A DNA stretch of 10,827 nucleotides from Pseudomonadota bacterium (GCA_023419535.1 JAEZXX010000030.1:1-10827), one strand, 5' to 3'; counted from the stretch's first letter, positions 1 through 6,075 are shown. Numbers and translations are program-made. Notes: generated from the letters alone by a model not told the origin.

Positions 1-13
1 TCCCACTTTCTAC

Positions 14-35
14 GGGGGGGGGCCCTCCGCCCCCC
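14..35. other. G9 homopolymer with C-rich partner, possible hairpin upstream of dsbB
   Basis: Nine G in a row (14-22) are followed, after CCCTCCG, by six C (30-35), so a six-pair all-GC stem with a short loop can form. A smaller CCACG/CGTGG stem follows (about 34-48). There is no T tract, so this is not a convincing intrinsic terminator. It may belong to the end of an upstream unit outside the window. Homopolymers of this length are also prone to slippage and to sequencing error. Confidence 0.3.
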
Positions 36-83
36 ACGCTTCCCGTGGTAGGGGATCGCGGACCAACTCGCCGGACGTTCGCG

Positions 84-620
84 ATGCCTCGTTTCGCCCT
101 CCTGCGCCCCTCGGGGCCACGCCAGACCTTCGGTGCCGGCGTCGCCGCCCTCGGCATGGCGGCCGTCGTCGGCGGCGCGCTCGCCTTCCAGCACATCGGC
201 GGCTACATCCCGTGCCCGCTGTGCCTCGCCCAGCGCACGCCCTATTACGTCGCGATCCCGATCGCGGTCGTCGCCTTTCTCATCTCGCGCGTCGCACCGC
301 CGGTCGTCACGCGCACGGCTCTTCTGATCGTCGGCGCCGCCATGCTCTATGCCGCCGCGCTCGGCATCCACCATGCGGGGGTCGAATACGGCTGGTGGGC
401 GGGGCCGGCCGATTGCGGCGTCGTGGGCGGCTTCGACCTTCGCGGCGGCGACCTCCTGTCGCAGCTGGACGCGGTTCGCGGCCCGTCCTGCGACGAGCCG
501 GCGCTGCTCGTCCTCGGCCTGTCGCTCGCGGTGTGGAACGCCGTCGCGGCGCTGCTGCTCGCGGCCATCTCGATCCGCGCCGCGCTGTCGGGCGGCGATC
601 GCTTCTCGGCGGACGCCTGA
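84..620 (+). CDS. Disulfide bond formation protein B (DsbB family)
   Basis: A 178-aa inner-membrane thiol oxidoreductase. DsbB proteins re-oxidise periplasmic DsbA and pass the electrons to quinone. Four hydrophobic segments are visible (about residues 17-36, 53-68, 76-96 and 139-165). The first periplasmic loop holds the CxxC pair C44/C47 in IPCPLCLAQRTPYY, with the arginine expected near the quinone site. The second loop holds C111 and C136, followed by CDEP and LGLSLAVWN, as in alphaproteobacterial DsbB. All four catalytic cysteines are present. I chose the ATG at 84; an in-frame GTG at 45 would add 13 polar residues not typical of the family. Neither start has a strong ribosome binding site. 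The gene stands alone on this strand, and a palindromic repeat begins directly after its stop codon. The family call is firm; the partner DsbA is not in the window. Confidence 0.9.
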   Translation: MPRFALLRPSGPRQTFGAGVAALGMAAVVGGALAFQHIGGYIPCPLCLAQRTPYYVAIPIAVVAFLISRVAPPVVTRTALLIVGAAMLYAAALGIHHAGVEYGWWAGPADCGVVGGFDLRGGDLLSQLDAVRGPSCDEPALLVLGLSLAVWNAVAALLLAAISIRAALSGGDRFSADA

Positions 621-671
621 AGCATTTCCAGCCGTCGCGGAGCGTCGGCGTCGGACAATGCGGCGAGGAAG
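621..671. repeat. 51-bp palindromic intergenic repeat, copy A
   Basis: It starts on the base after the dsbB stop codon. Outer arms GCATTTCC (622-629) and GGACAATGC (653-661) pair with one bulged base. An inner arm at 631-638 pairs with 642-649 around the loop GGA, with one T-T mismatch (635/645). It is followed at once by copy B. It resembles the GCATTTCCAG-type palindromes scattered between genes in many Rhizobiales; that comparison is from memory. Confidence 0.8.
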
Positions 672-722
672 AGCATTTCCAGCCGACGTGCAGCGTCGGC
701 GTCGGACAATGCGATAAGGATG
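672..722. repeat. 51-bp palindromic intergenic repeat, copy B (tandem with A)
   Basis: This is a direct tandem copy of A with exactly the same 51-bp period. The outer arms (673-680 and 704-712) are unchanged. In the inner stem (682-689/693-700) the T-T mismatch of copy A is replaced by an A-T pair (686/696), while another pair becomes G-T (689/693). Keeping the fold while the bases change suggests the folded form matters. Its end lies 12 bp from the stop codon of the convergent HNH gene, so A and B fill the convergent gap and could act as a two-way transcript end or mRNA stabiliser. Confidence 0.8.
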
Positions 723-734
723 AAGTTCCGGTCC

Positions 735-1295
735 TTATTCGGGGTCGAGCTCGGTGTCCCAGTAGAGATAGTCGAGCCAGCTCTCGTGCAGATAGTTCGG
801 CGGGAACATCCGGCCGTTGTTGTGCAGATCGTGCACCGTCGGCTGGAACGGCGTCTGCTGCGGGATCATGCCGGCCGCCTTGGGCATCAGCCCGCCCTTC
901 TTCAGATTGCAGGGTGAGCAGGCCGCGACGACGTTGTCCCAGGTGGTCAGCCCGCCGCGCGAGCGGGGGATGACGTGGTCGAAGGTCAGTTCGTGGGGCG
1001 AGCCGCAGTACTGGCACTGGAAGCGGTCGCGCAGGAAGACGTTGAAGCGGGTGAAGGCCGGGTACTTCGCGGGCTTCACATAGGCCTTGAGGCACACGAC
1101 CGAGGGCAGGCGCATCGAGAAGGTGGGCGAGCGGACGGCCTGGTCGTATTCGGCGAGGATGGTGACGCGGTCGAGGAAGACCGCCTTGATCGCGTCCTGC
1201 CAGGACCAGAGCGAGAGCGGATAGTAGCTGAGCGGCCGGAAGTCTGCGTTGAGAACCAACGCAGGCGACAGACCGGAATGCACGGCCATCGTCAA
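735..1295 (-). CDS. HNH endonuclease family protein
   Basis: A 186-aa protein with a zinc-finger HNH nuclease fold. Residues 94-97 (CQYC) and 126-129 (CSPC) form the two zinc knuckles. D106-H107 in FDHVIPRSRGG is the catalytic DH pair, with N121 and N130 supplying the later HNH positions, so the active site is complete. The N-terminal 90 residues (LVLNADFRPLSYYPLSLWSW onward) are the conserved extension of a stand-alone HNH family widespread in Alphaproteobacteria. Its cellular role is not established to my knowledge. AGGAG lies 7 nt before a TTG at 1295 and 13 nt before an ATG at 1289, so the TTG fits spacing better; the two differ by two residues. It lies downstream of the glycosylase gene on the same strand after about 150 bp. 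Nothing nearby suggests a restriction system or an inserted element. Confidence 0.88.
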   Translation of the reverse strand: MTMAVHSGLSPALVLNADFRPLSYYPLSLWSWQDAIKAVFLDRVTILAEYDQAVRSPTFSMRLPSVVCLKAYVKPAKYPAFTRFNVFLRDRFQCQYCGSPHELTFDHVIPRSRGGLTTWDNVVAACSPCNLKKGGLMPKAAGMIPQQTPFQPTVHDLHNNGRMFPPNYLHESWLDYLYWDTELDPE

Positions 1296-1307
1296 GGAGC
1301 GTCTCCT
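1293..1307 (-). promoter_or_regulatory. HNH gene ribosome binding site inside a perfect inverted repeat
   Basis: Read on the minus strand, AGGAG (1307-1303), ACG, CTCCT (1299-1295) is a perfect five-base inverted repeat with a three-base loop. The left arm is the Shine-Dalgarno sequence, and the right arm ends on the first T of the TTG start codon. Folding would hide both the binding site and the start. Whether it folds in the cell is inference. Confidence 0.45.
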
Positions 1308-1446
1308 CTCCCGAAGCCCCGTGCCGCAAGATCGGATGCCGGCCCTGCGAACCGATGCTTCTCAATGCTAGCCTAGTCTCTGTCGGTTATCGTCGCTCAT
1401 CGTGTCGCCTTTGTGAAGCCTTGTGCGCCGCGGCATCCTCGCCCTG

Positions 1447-2094
1447 TCAAGGTTTTACACCGACCGGCTCGGCGCTCCGGTCGGTGAGGGCGTGGTAGTA
1501 GGACCAGAGGAGGCGCGCCGCGACGGCGCGGTGGGGCGCCCAGACTTCGGCCATGGCGCGCAAGCTCTTCTCGTCCGGCCGTTGGGGGAGCGAGAGCGCC
1601 TGCGCGGCGGCGACCTGCAGCGCGAGGTCGCCGGCCGGAAACACGTCCTCGTGGCCCAGCGCGAAGAGAAGGTGGCATTCGGCCGTCCACGGGCCGATGC
1701 CGTGCACCGCGACCATCTCCGCGATCGCCTGCTCCGCAGGCGCCTCTGCCACTCGGTCGAAGTCGAGACGGCCCTCGACGACAGCGGCGGCGATCGCCCG
1801 CAGCGTCCGCTGCTTGGGGCGCGACAGGCCCGCCTCGCGGAACGTCTCGTCGGACGCTGCCGCCAGCGCGCCGGCGTCCGACAGATCGACGAGTGCGGCC
1901 AGCCGGGCATGGATCGCCCGGGCGCTCGCCGTCGAGACCTGCTGGGCGAGGATCGTTCCGACGAGGCCGGGCAGGCCAAGTTCGGAGCGCCGCAGCGGCA
2001 CCGGCCCGGCGATCTCGATCACCGGCACGAGGCGCGGATCGAGGATCGCCAGCACGGCCAGACCCCGCTCGATGTCGGCCTCGCTCGTGATCAT
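1447..2094 (-). CDS. DNA-3-methyladenine glycosylase II (AlkA-like, HhH-GPD family)
   Basis: A 215-aa base-excision repair enzyme expected to remove alkylated purines such as 3-methyladenine from DNA. The HhH-GPD core is clear. LPGLVGTILAQQVS (41-54) is the conserved first helix with the QQ pair. VHGIGPWTAECHLLFALG (130-147) contains the helix-hairpin-helix, and FPAGDLAL (152-159) carries the catalytic aspartate D156. It lacks the N-terminal beta domain of E. coli AlkA (282 aa), as shorter bacterial relatives do. The ATG at 2094 follows GGGGA at a spacing of about 8 nt. The open frame continues upstream, but that part is antisense to gluQ and reads as low-complexity R/P/A sequence. It is divergent from gluQ across 74 bp. 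No Ada-type methyltransferase or adaptive-response gene is adjacent. Confidence 0.92.
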   Translation of the reverse strand: MITSEADIERGLAVLAILDPRLVPVIEIAGPVPLRRSELGLPGLVGTILAQQVSTASARAIHARLAALVDLSDAGALAAASDETFREAGLSRPKQRTLRAIAAAVVEGRLDFDRVAEAPAEQAIAEMVAVHGIGPWTAECHLLFALGHEDVFPAGDLALQVAAAQALSLPQRPDEKSLRAMAEVWAPHRAVAARLLWSYYHALTDRSAEPVGVKP

Positions 2095-2100
2095 GTCGCC

Positions 2101-2115
2101 GTTCCCCGTGCGAAC
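2101..2115. promoter_or_regulatory. GTTC-N7-GAAC interrupted palindrome in the divergent glycosylase/gluQ gap
   Basis: GTTC (2101-2104) and GAAC (2112-2115) are inverted around CCCGTGC and start 7 bp upstream of the glycosylase start codon, overlapping its binding site. It could be an operator. The alphaproteobacterial LexA box uses the same half-site as a direct repeat with the same 7-bp spacing, which this is not. One such site can easily arise by chance in this base composition. Confidence 0.25.
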
Positions 2116-2168
2116 CTTGCCCCGATGGTCTAAAGCCGGGCAGGCGGGCGGAAGGAGGGCGGCGGGCG

Positions 2169-3065
2169 ATGCAGGACGAGACCTTCCGCTTCGCACCCAG
2201 CCCCAACGGCGAACTGCATCTGGGACACGCCTATTCGGCCCTCCTGAACCACGATCTGGCAAGGCGTGCCGGCGGGCGGTTCCTGCTCCGCCATGAGAAC
2301 ATCGACCTCGAACGCTGCAGCCCGGCCTTGGAGGCCGCCGTCGAGGCGGATATCGACTGGCTCGGGATCGCGCCGGACGAGCTGCCGCGCCGCCAGTCGG
2401 AGCATTTCGACACGTATCGCGAGGCGCTCGACGCCCTCGCATCCGAGGGCCTGATCTATCCCGCCTTCATGACGCGCGGCGAGGTGCGCGCCTTCGCCGC
2501 GCGTCATGCGGAAGAGGAGGGACGGCCCTGGCCGCGCGACCCCGACGGCGCCCTTCTCTATCCCGCGCTCGACCGCGCGTTGCCCGAAGACGAGGCGAAG
2601 GCGCGGATCGCGGCCGGCGCGCCGCACGCCTACCGGCTGGACATGAGCGCTGCGATCGAACGCGTCGGCGGACTCTCCTTCGTCGAGACCGGCGAGGGCG
2701 GGCAGGTCGAAGTCGCGGCCGACCCCGCCGCCTGGGGCGACGTGGTGCTGGCGCGGCGCGACGCGCCGACGAGCTATCACCTCGCCGTCGTCGTCGACGA
2801 TGCGCTGCAGGACGTCACCACGGTCGTGCGCGGGCGCGACCTTATGGCCTCGACCTCGGTGCACCGGGTGCTCCAGGCGCTGCTCGGCCTGCCCGCGCCC
2901 CTCTACCACCACCACCGCCTCGTGCTCGGACCGGACGGGCGCAAGCTGTCCAAGAGCGAGGGCGCGATGGGCCTGTCGCGCCTGCGCGCCGCCGGGCTGA
3001 CCCCGGCCGACATCCGCCGCATGGTCGGCCTTGGCGGAAGCCTTTCCCGGCCGGAGGGAAGCTGA
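2169..3065 (+). CDS. gluQ: Glutamyl-Q tRNA(Asp) synthetase
   Basis: A 298-aa class I synthetase-like enzyme lacking the anticodon-binding domain of GluRS. Members activate glutamate and attach it to queuosine at position 34 of tRNA(Asp), a wobble-base modification. FRFAPSPNGELHLGHA (6-21) holds the HIGH-type motif HLGH, and GRKLSKSEG (257-265) holds KLSKS. SYHLAVVVDDALQDVTTVVRG is the typical active-site stretch. Length fits the family (about 290-310). AAGGAGG at 2152-2158 lies 10 nt before the ATG. Two oddities stand out. The zinc ligands of the E. coli enzyme (C101, C103, Y115, C119) align with A99, M101, Y131 and D135, so all three cysteines are gone. The usual RIEDID reads RHENID (41-46). 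Catalytic motifs remain, so I infer a working enzyme without zinc. The EamA gene follows after 80 bp and may be cotranscribed. Confidence 0.93.
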   Translation: MQDETFRFAPSPNGELHLGHAYSALLNHDLARRAGGRFLLRHENIDLERCSPALEAAVEADIDWLGIAPDELPRRQSEHFDTYREALDALASEGLIYPAFMTRGEVRAFAARHAEEEGRPWPRDPDGALLYPALDRALPEDEAKARIAAGAPHAYRLDMSAAIERVGGLSFVETGEGGQVEVAADPAAWGDVVLARRDAPTSYHLAVVVDDALQDVTTVVRGRDLMASTSVHRVLQALLGLPAPLYHHHRLVLGPDGRKLSKSEGAMGLSRLRAAGLTPADIRRMVGLGGSLSRPEGS

Positions 3066-3145
3066 TAGGCCGCATCCCCGTCGGGCTCTGACGAAGGCCG
3101 AAGATCGAGCGGCGCACCGCTCCCCGTGGAAGGCCTTTCCCGCCC

Positions 3146-4039
3146 ATGCTGTCCCGGCTCGTTCCCTTCTTCCCGGTCGTCTTCGTGCTCCTGTGGTCCA
3201 CAGGCTTCATCGGCGCGCGCTATTCGATGCCCCATGCCGAGCCCTTCACCTTCCTGTCGCTGCGATACGCGCTGGCGCTCGCGATCCTGCTGCCGATCGT
3301 CTGGCTCTTCCGCGCGGCCTGGCCGGGACGCCGCGCGGCCTTTCACGCCATGGTCGCCGGGAGCCTCATCCACGGCGCCTATCTCGGCGGCGTGTTCGTC
3401 GCCGTCCGCCACGGCCTGCCCGCCGGTATCGCCTCGCTCATCGTCGGCCTGCAGCCCGTCGCGACGGCGGTGCTCGCGGCGAGCTTCCTGTCCGAGCGCG
3501 TCACCCCGCGCCACTGGATCGGCCTCGGTCTCGGGCTTCTCGGCGTCTGCCTCGTCGTCGTGCCGAAGCTCGACGGCGACCCCGCCTTCTCCTGGATCAC
3601 GCTCGCGCCGGCCTTCCTCGCCATGGCCGGCATCTCGGTCGGGACGATCTGGCAGAAGCGTTTCGTCGGGGGCGTCGACCTGAAGACGGGCACGGTCCTC
3701 CAATATGTGGGCGCGCTCGTCCCCAGCCTCGCCCTCGCCCTCCTGTTCGAGGAGCGGCGGATCGAATGGACGGGCGAATTCCTCTTCGCCCTCGTCTGGC
3801 TGACGCTGGTCCTGTCGATCGGGGCGATCTTCCTCCTGCTCTTCATGATCCGCGAAGGCGCGGTCTCCAAGGTCGCCTCGCTGATGTACCTGACGCCGGG
3901 CGTGACGGCGGTGATGGCCTATCTCCTCTTCGGCGAGACGCTGACCCTCCTCCAGCTCGCAGGTCTCGCGCTTGCGGGCATCGGCGTGGCGGCGGCCATG
4001 CGAACTCCCGCCAGACGGAAGGCGCCGGCGGGAATCTGA
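3146..4039 (+). CDS. EamA/DMT superfamily transporter (10 TM)
   Basis: A 297-aa integral inner-membrane protein of the drug/metabolite transporter superfamily, with two EamA repeats (about residues 9-140 and 150-285) and about ten hydrophobic helices. LLWSTGFIGARYSMPHAEPF (16-35) near the N-terminus, the ASLIVGLQPVATAVLAASFL stretch closing the first repeat and ASLMYLTPGVTAVMAYLLFG near the end are hallmark family segments. Members export amino acids or other small metabolites; the substrate cannot be read from sequence. The ATG at 3146 has only a distant GGAAGG (spacing about 12). The C-terminal tail (TPARRKAPAGI) is short, basic and cytoplasmic. It follows gluQ by 80 bp on the same strand without a visible terminator, so a shared transcript is possible, but I see no functional link. 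Confidence 0.9.
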   Translation: MLSRLVPFFPVVFVLLWSTGFIGARYSMPHAEPFTFLSLRYALALAILLPIVWLFRAAWPGRRAAFHAMVAGSLIHGAYLGGVFVAVRHGLPAGIASLIVGLQPVATAVLAASFLSERVTPRHWIGLGLGLLGVCLVVVPKLDGDPAFSWITLAPAFLAMAGISVGTIWQKRFVGGVDLKTGTVLQYVGALVPSLALALLFEERRIEWTGEFLFALVWLTLVLSIGAIFLLLFMIREGAVSKVASLMYLTPGVTAVMAYLLFGETLTLLQLAGLALAGIGVAAAMRTPARRKAPAGI

Positions 4040-4086
4040 CGCCGGGACCTGACGCCGCAGGGCCTCGCGAAAGCGACCGGAATTTC

Positions 4087-4092
4087 CTATAT
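4087..4092 (+). promoter_or_regulatory. Possible -10 element upstream of the HIG1 gene
   Basis: CTATAT at 4087-4092 is the form of -10 box often seen in alphaproteobacterial housekeeping promoters. It lies about 50 bp before the HIG1 start in the otherwise G+C-rich gap after the transporter gene. No TTGAC-like -35 box lies 16-18 bp upstream, so this is a weak call. Confidence 0.25.
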
Positions 4093-4141
4093 CGACGCTG
4101 TCGACGGCCCGTTCCGGCCGCCCTTTCCCAGAAAGATCGCG

Positions 4142-4330
4142 ATGTCGACCCTCTTCACCATCCTCGCCTTCGTCCTGATGATCGCGACGGCAGGCGCGCT
4201 TCTCGCCGGCCTTCGCAACATGATGGTGGGCGGACCGGGCAACACCTCGCAGAAGCTGATGCGCATGCGCGTGATGCTGCAGGCGATGGCCGTTCTCGTC
4301 ATCGTCGTGGTGGTCTATCTCGCCCGCTGA
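4142..4330 (+). CDS. Small twin-transmembrane protein with HIG1-type domain
   Basis: A 62-aa inner-membrane protein with two helices (about residues 4-23 and 46-60) joined by a basic loop, LRNMMVGGPGNTSQKLMRMR (24-43). The NMM-x-GG and SQKLMR-x-RV-xx-Q pattern is that of the bacterial HIG1 (hypoxia-induced gene 1) family. In mitochondria, HIG1 proteins associate with cytochrome c oxidase and respiratory supercomplexes. The role of short rhizobial members is not settled. It sits 21 bp before the adenosyltransferase gene, an arrangement I recall as recurring in Rhizobiales, and the two are probably cotranscribed. The start codon has only a weak AGAAAGA-like binding site. A link to respiration would fit the electron-transfer flavoprotein genes downstream, but that is inference from position only. 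Confidence 0.82.
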   Translation: MSTLFTILAFVLMIATAGALLAGLRNMMVGGPGNTSQKLMRMRVMLQAMAVLVIVVVVYLAR

Positions 4331-4351
4331 GATCGGAAGGGGAGGGGAACC

Positions 4352-4918
4352 ATGGTCCGCCTGAACAAGATCTACACCCGCACCGGCGACGACGGCACGA
4401 CGGGACTGGCGGCGGGCCCGCGGCGGTCCAAGGCCGACCGCCGGATCGAGGCGATCGGCACGGTCGACGAGCTGAACGCGCTCCTCGGACTCGTTCGCCT
4501 CGATGCCTCGGAGGCGCTCGACGCGACGCTCTCGCGCATCCAGAACGACCTCTTCGACCTCGGCGCCGATCTGGCGACGCCCGAGAGCGGCGAGCCGCTC
4601 CCCTACGAGAAGCTCGCCATCGTCGAGACTCAGGTCGAGTGGCTGGAGGAGGAGATCGACCGGCTGAACGCCGATCTGGCGCCGCTGAAGTCCTTCATCC
4701 TTCCGGCCGGCACACCGGCCGCCGCGCGGCTCCACCATGCCCGCACCGTGGCAAGACGCGCCGAGCGTGAAATGGTGGGGCTGGCCGAGACCGAGACGGT
4801 GTCCGATCCGGCCTTGCGCTACGTGAACCGCCTGTCCGACCTCCTCTTCGTCGCCGCCCGCCACGAGAACGGTAAGGGCGAGGCGGAGGTGCTCTGGGTG
4901 CCCGGCCGGAACCGGTGA
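4352..4918 (+). CDS. Cob(I)yrinic acid a,c-diamide / cob(I)alamin adenosyltransferase, PduO type
   Basis: A 188-aa cytoplasmic enzyme that moves the 5'-deoxyadenosyl group of ATP onto cob(I)alamin, making adenosylcobalamin. The N-terminal ATP-binding motif YTRTGDDGTTGL (8-19) and GTVDELNALLG (36-46) are diagnostic of the PduO/MMAB class. LPAGTPAAARLHHARTVARR (about 116-135) and YVNRLSDLLFVAAR (157-170) complete the conserved arginine and NRLSD elements. The length is typical for a free-standing enzyme without the C-terminal DUF336 domain of PduO. GGGGAGGGGAAC just upstream is a strong binding site for the ATG at 4352. It follows the HIG1 gene by 21 bp. A 407-bp gap and a candidate promoter separate it from etfB, so it may not share the etf transcript. 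The product would serve methylmalonyl-CoA mutase and related mutases in acyl-CoA catabolism. Confidence 0.94.
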   Translation: MVRLNKIYTRTGDDGTTGLAAGPRRSKADRRIEAIGTVDELNALLGLVRLDASEALDATLSRIQNDLFDLGADLATPESGEPLPYEKLAIVETQVEWLEEEIDRLNADLAPLKSFILPAGTPAAARLHHARTVARRAEREMVGLAETETVSDPALRYVNRLSDLLFVAARHENGKGEAEVLWVPGRNR

Positions 4919-4928
4919 CCGGGCGCAA

Positions 4929-4948
4929 GGCCGCCGCGTGGGGCGGCC
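4929..4948 (+). terminator. GC hairpin after the adenosyltransferase gene (no U tract)
   Basis: GGCCGCC (4929-4935) pairs perfectly with GGCGGCC (4942-4948) around a six-base loop, starting 10 bp after the stop codon. No T run follows, so it is not a standard intrinsic terminator. It could end transcription weakly or protect the 3' end of the mRNA. Confidence 0.35.
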
Positions 4949-5143
4949 GCCTGCAGCCCGCCGCCTTGCATCCCTGCGATGCCGTGCCCCTTTTCGTCCC
5001 CGCGGACCCGGCGGCGTCACGTCCGGCCGGCATCCGCGCGCGCCCATCGCCCGACGCGATGGCGGTCCGCTCAAATCGATGTCGCCCGCGCCCTTGCAAC
5101 GGGGGACCGAAAGCGCAAAACACCGCTGACGGACTGAGCGTGT

Positions 5144-5172
5144 TTGACGCTTACGTAAGTGTCGTCTAGACC
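5144..5172 (+). promoter_or_regulatory. Candidate etf promoter with CTTACGTAAG palindrome between -35 and -10
   Basis: TTGACG (5144-5149) is a good -35 box. After 17 bp comes TAGACC (5167-5172), a poor -10 box with the TA and A positions kept. The spacer begins with the perfect 10-bp palindrome CTTACGTAAG (5150-5159). An operator between the promoter boxes is usual for MerR-type regulators. LiuR, a MerR-family regulator of branched-chain amino acid and acyl-CoA catabolism that is reported to control etf genes in some proteobacteria, has an ACGT-rich palindromic site as I recall it. Assignment to LiuR is a hypothesis. Confidence 0.4.
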
Positions 5173-5325
5173 TCGGAGCCGACACGGCGGTCAAAGCCGC
5201 CGCAGGCGCTCGCGGGGACCGGCCGGCCCGGACCTCGTCCAGGCCGCCGCCGGACGTCGGGGCGGCAGGCGGGCGTCAGACGGAAAGGCCGGCTGGACCG
5301 GCGTCGAGAGAATGGGCGGAGAGGC

Positions 5326-6075
5326 ATGAAGATTCTCGTCGGAGTGAAGCGGGTCGTCGACTACAACGTGAAGATCCGGGTGAAGCCGGACGGCACGGGC
5401 GTCGACCTCGCCAACGTGAAGATGTCGATGAACCCCTTCGACGAGATCGCCGTCGAGGAGGCGCTGCGCCTGAAGGAGAAGGGCGCCGCCACCGAGATCG
5501 TGGTCGTCTCCGTCGGGCCGCAGCAGGCGCAGGAGACCATCCGCACGGCGCTCGCCATGGGCGCCGACCGTGGGATCCTCGTGAAGGCAGAGGGCATCGT
5601 CGAGCCCCTCGCCGTCGCCAAGATCCTCAAAGGCGTCGTCGAGGCCGAGAGCCCCGATCTCGTCATTCTCGGCAAGCAGGCGATCGACGACGACGCCAAC
5701 CAGACCGGCCAGATGCTCGCCGCGCTTCTGGGCTGGGCGCAGGGCACCTTCGCCTCCAAGGTCGAGCTCGCCGAGGGCCGTGCCAAGGTGACGCGCGAGG
5801 TCGACGGCGGCCTGCAGACGGTCGACCTGAAGCTGCCGGCGATCGTGACCACCGATCTGCGTCTCAACGAGCCGCGCTACGCCTCGCTGCCCAACATCAT
5901 GAAGGCCAAGAAGAAGCCGCTGGAGGAGAAGGCCGCGTCGGACTACGGCGTCGACACCACGCCGCGCCTCGAGATCGTCAAGACGGCCGAGCCCGCCAAG
6001 CGCGAGGCCGGCATCAAGGTGTCGAGCGTCGACGACCTCATCGGCAAGCTCAAGAACGAGGCGGGCGTCCTCTAG
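5326..6075 (+). CDS. etfB: Electron transfer flavoprotein subunit beta
   Basis: A 249-aa cytoplasmic subunit of the ETF heterodimer. ETF accepts electrons from acyl-CoA dehydrogenases and other flavin dehydrogenases and passes them to ETF:quinone oxidoreductase; the beta subunit binds AMP. Family features include the N-terminal MKILVGVKRVVDYNVKIRVK, then MSMNPFDEIAVEEALRLKEK (about 36-55), and DLRLNEPRYASLPNIMKAKK (residues 179-198), which includes the recognition loop that docks on partner dehydrogenases. The length matches the usual 245-255. GGCGGAGAGG just before the ATG serves as binding site. etfA follows after 23 bp, so the pair is cotranscribed. The leader is long if the promoter near 5144 is used. 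Confidence 0.97.
   Translation: MKILVGVKRVVDYNVKIRVKPDGTGVDLANVKMSMNPFDEIAVEEALRLKEKGAATEIVVVSVGPQQAQETIRTALAMGADRGILVKAEGIVEPLAVAKILKGVVEAESPDLVILGKQAIDDDANQTGQMLAALLGWAQGTFASKVELAEGRAKVTREVDGGLQTVDLKLPAIVTTDLRLNEPRYASLPNIMKAKKKPLEEKAASDYGVDTTPRLEIVKTAEPAKREAGIKVSSVDDLIGKLKNEAGVL

Larger units (their letters stand above)
4919..5325 (+). other. 407-bp gene-free region upstream of etfB
   Basis: I find no convincing gene here. A frame opens with a GTG overlapping the adenosyltransferase stop and runs to 5169, but it has no family resemblance. The region holds a GC hairpin just after the adenosyltransferase gene, a relatively A/T-rich patch around 5113-5170 with a candidate promoter and palindrome, and a G+C-rich leader of about 150 bp with a small hairpin (CGGCGG 5185-5190 with CCGCCG 5197-5202). 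It is the longest non-coding stretch in the window. Confidence 0.6.

Noticed and set aside
1445..1450. TTGACA on the minus strand as a -35 box for the HNH gene
   Set aside because: It overlaps the glycosylase stop codon and no -10-like hexamer lies 16-18 bp downstream (CGCACA region).
735..2094. HNH nuclease plus glycosylase as a defence or restriction module
   Set aside because: Both are common stand-alone chromosomal families in Alphaproteobacteria, about 150 bp apart, with no methylase, sensor or mobile-element signs nearby.
4915..5169. An 84-codon frame starting at a GTG that overlaps the adenosyltransferase stop
   Set aside because: No binding site or recognisable domain, composition typical of translated G+C-rich non-coding DNA, and it covers the candidate etf promoter.
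2903..5194. A 763-codon open frame on the minus strand opposite gluQ, the transporter, HIG1 and adenosyltransferase genes
   Set aside because: Its sequence is low-complexity D/E/R/H-rich, matches no family, and lies antisense to four well-recognised genes. Long antisense frames are normal at this G+C content.
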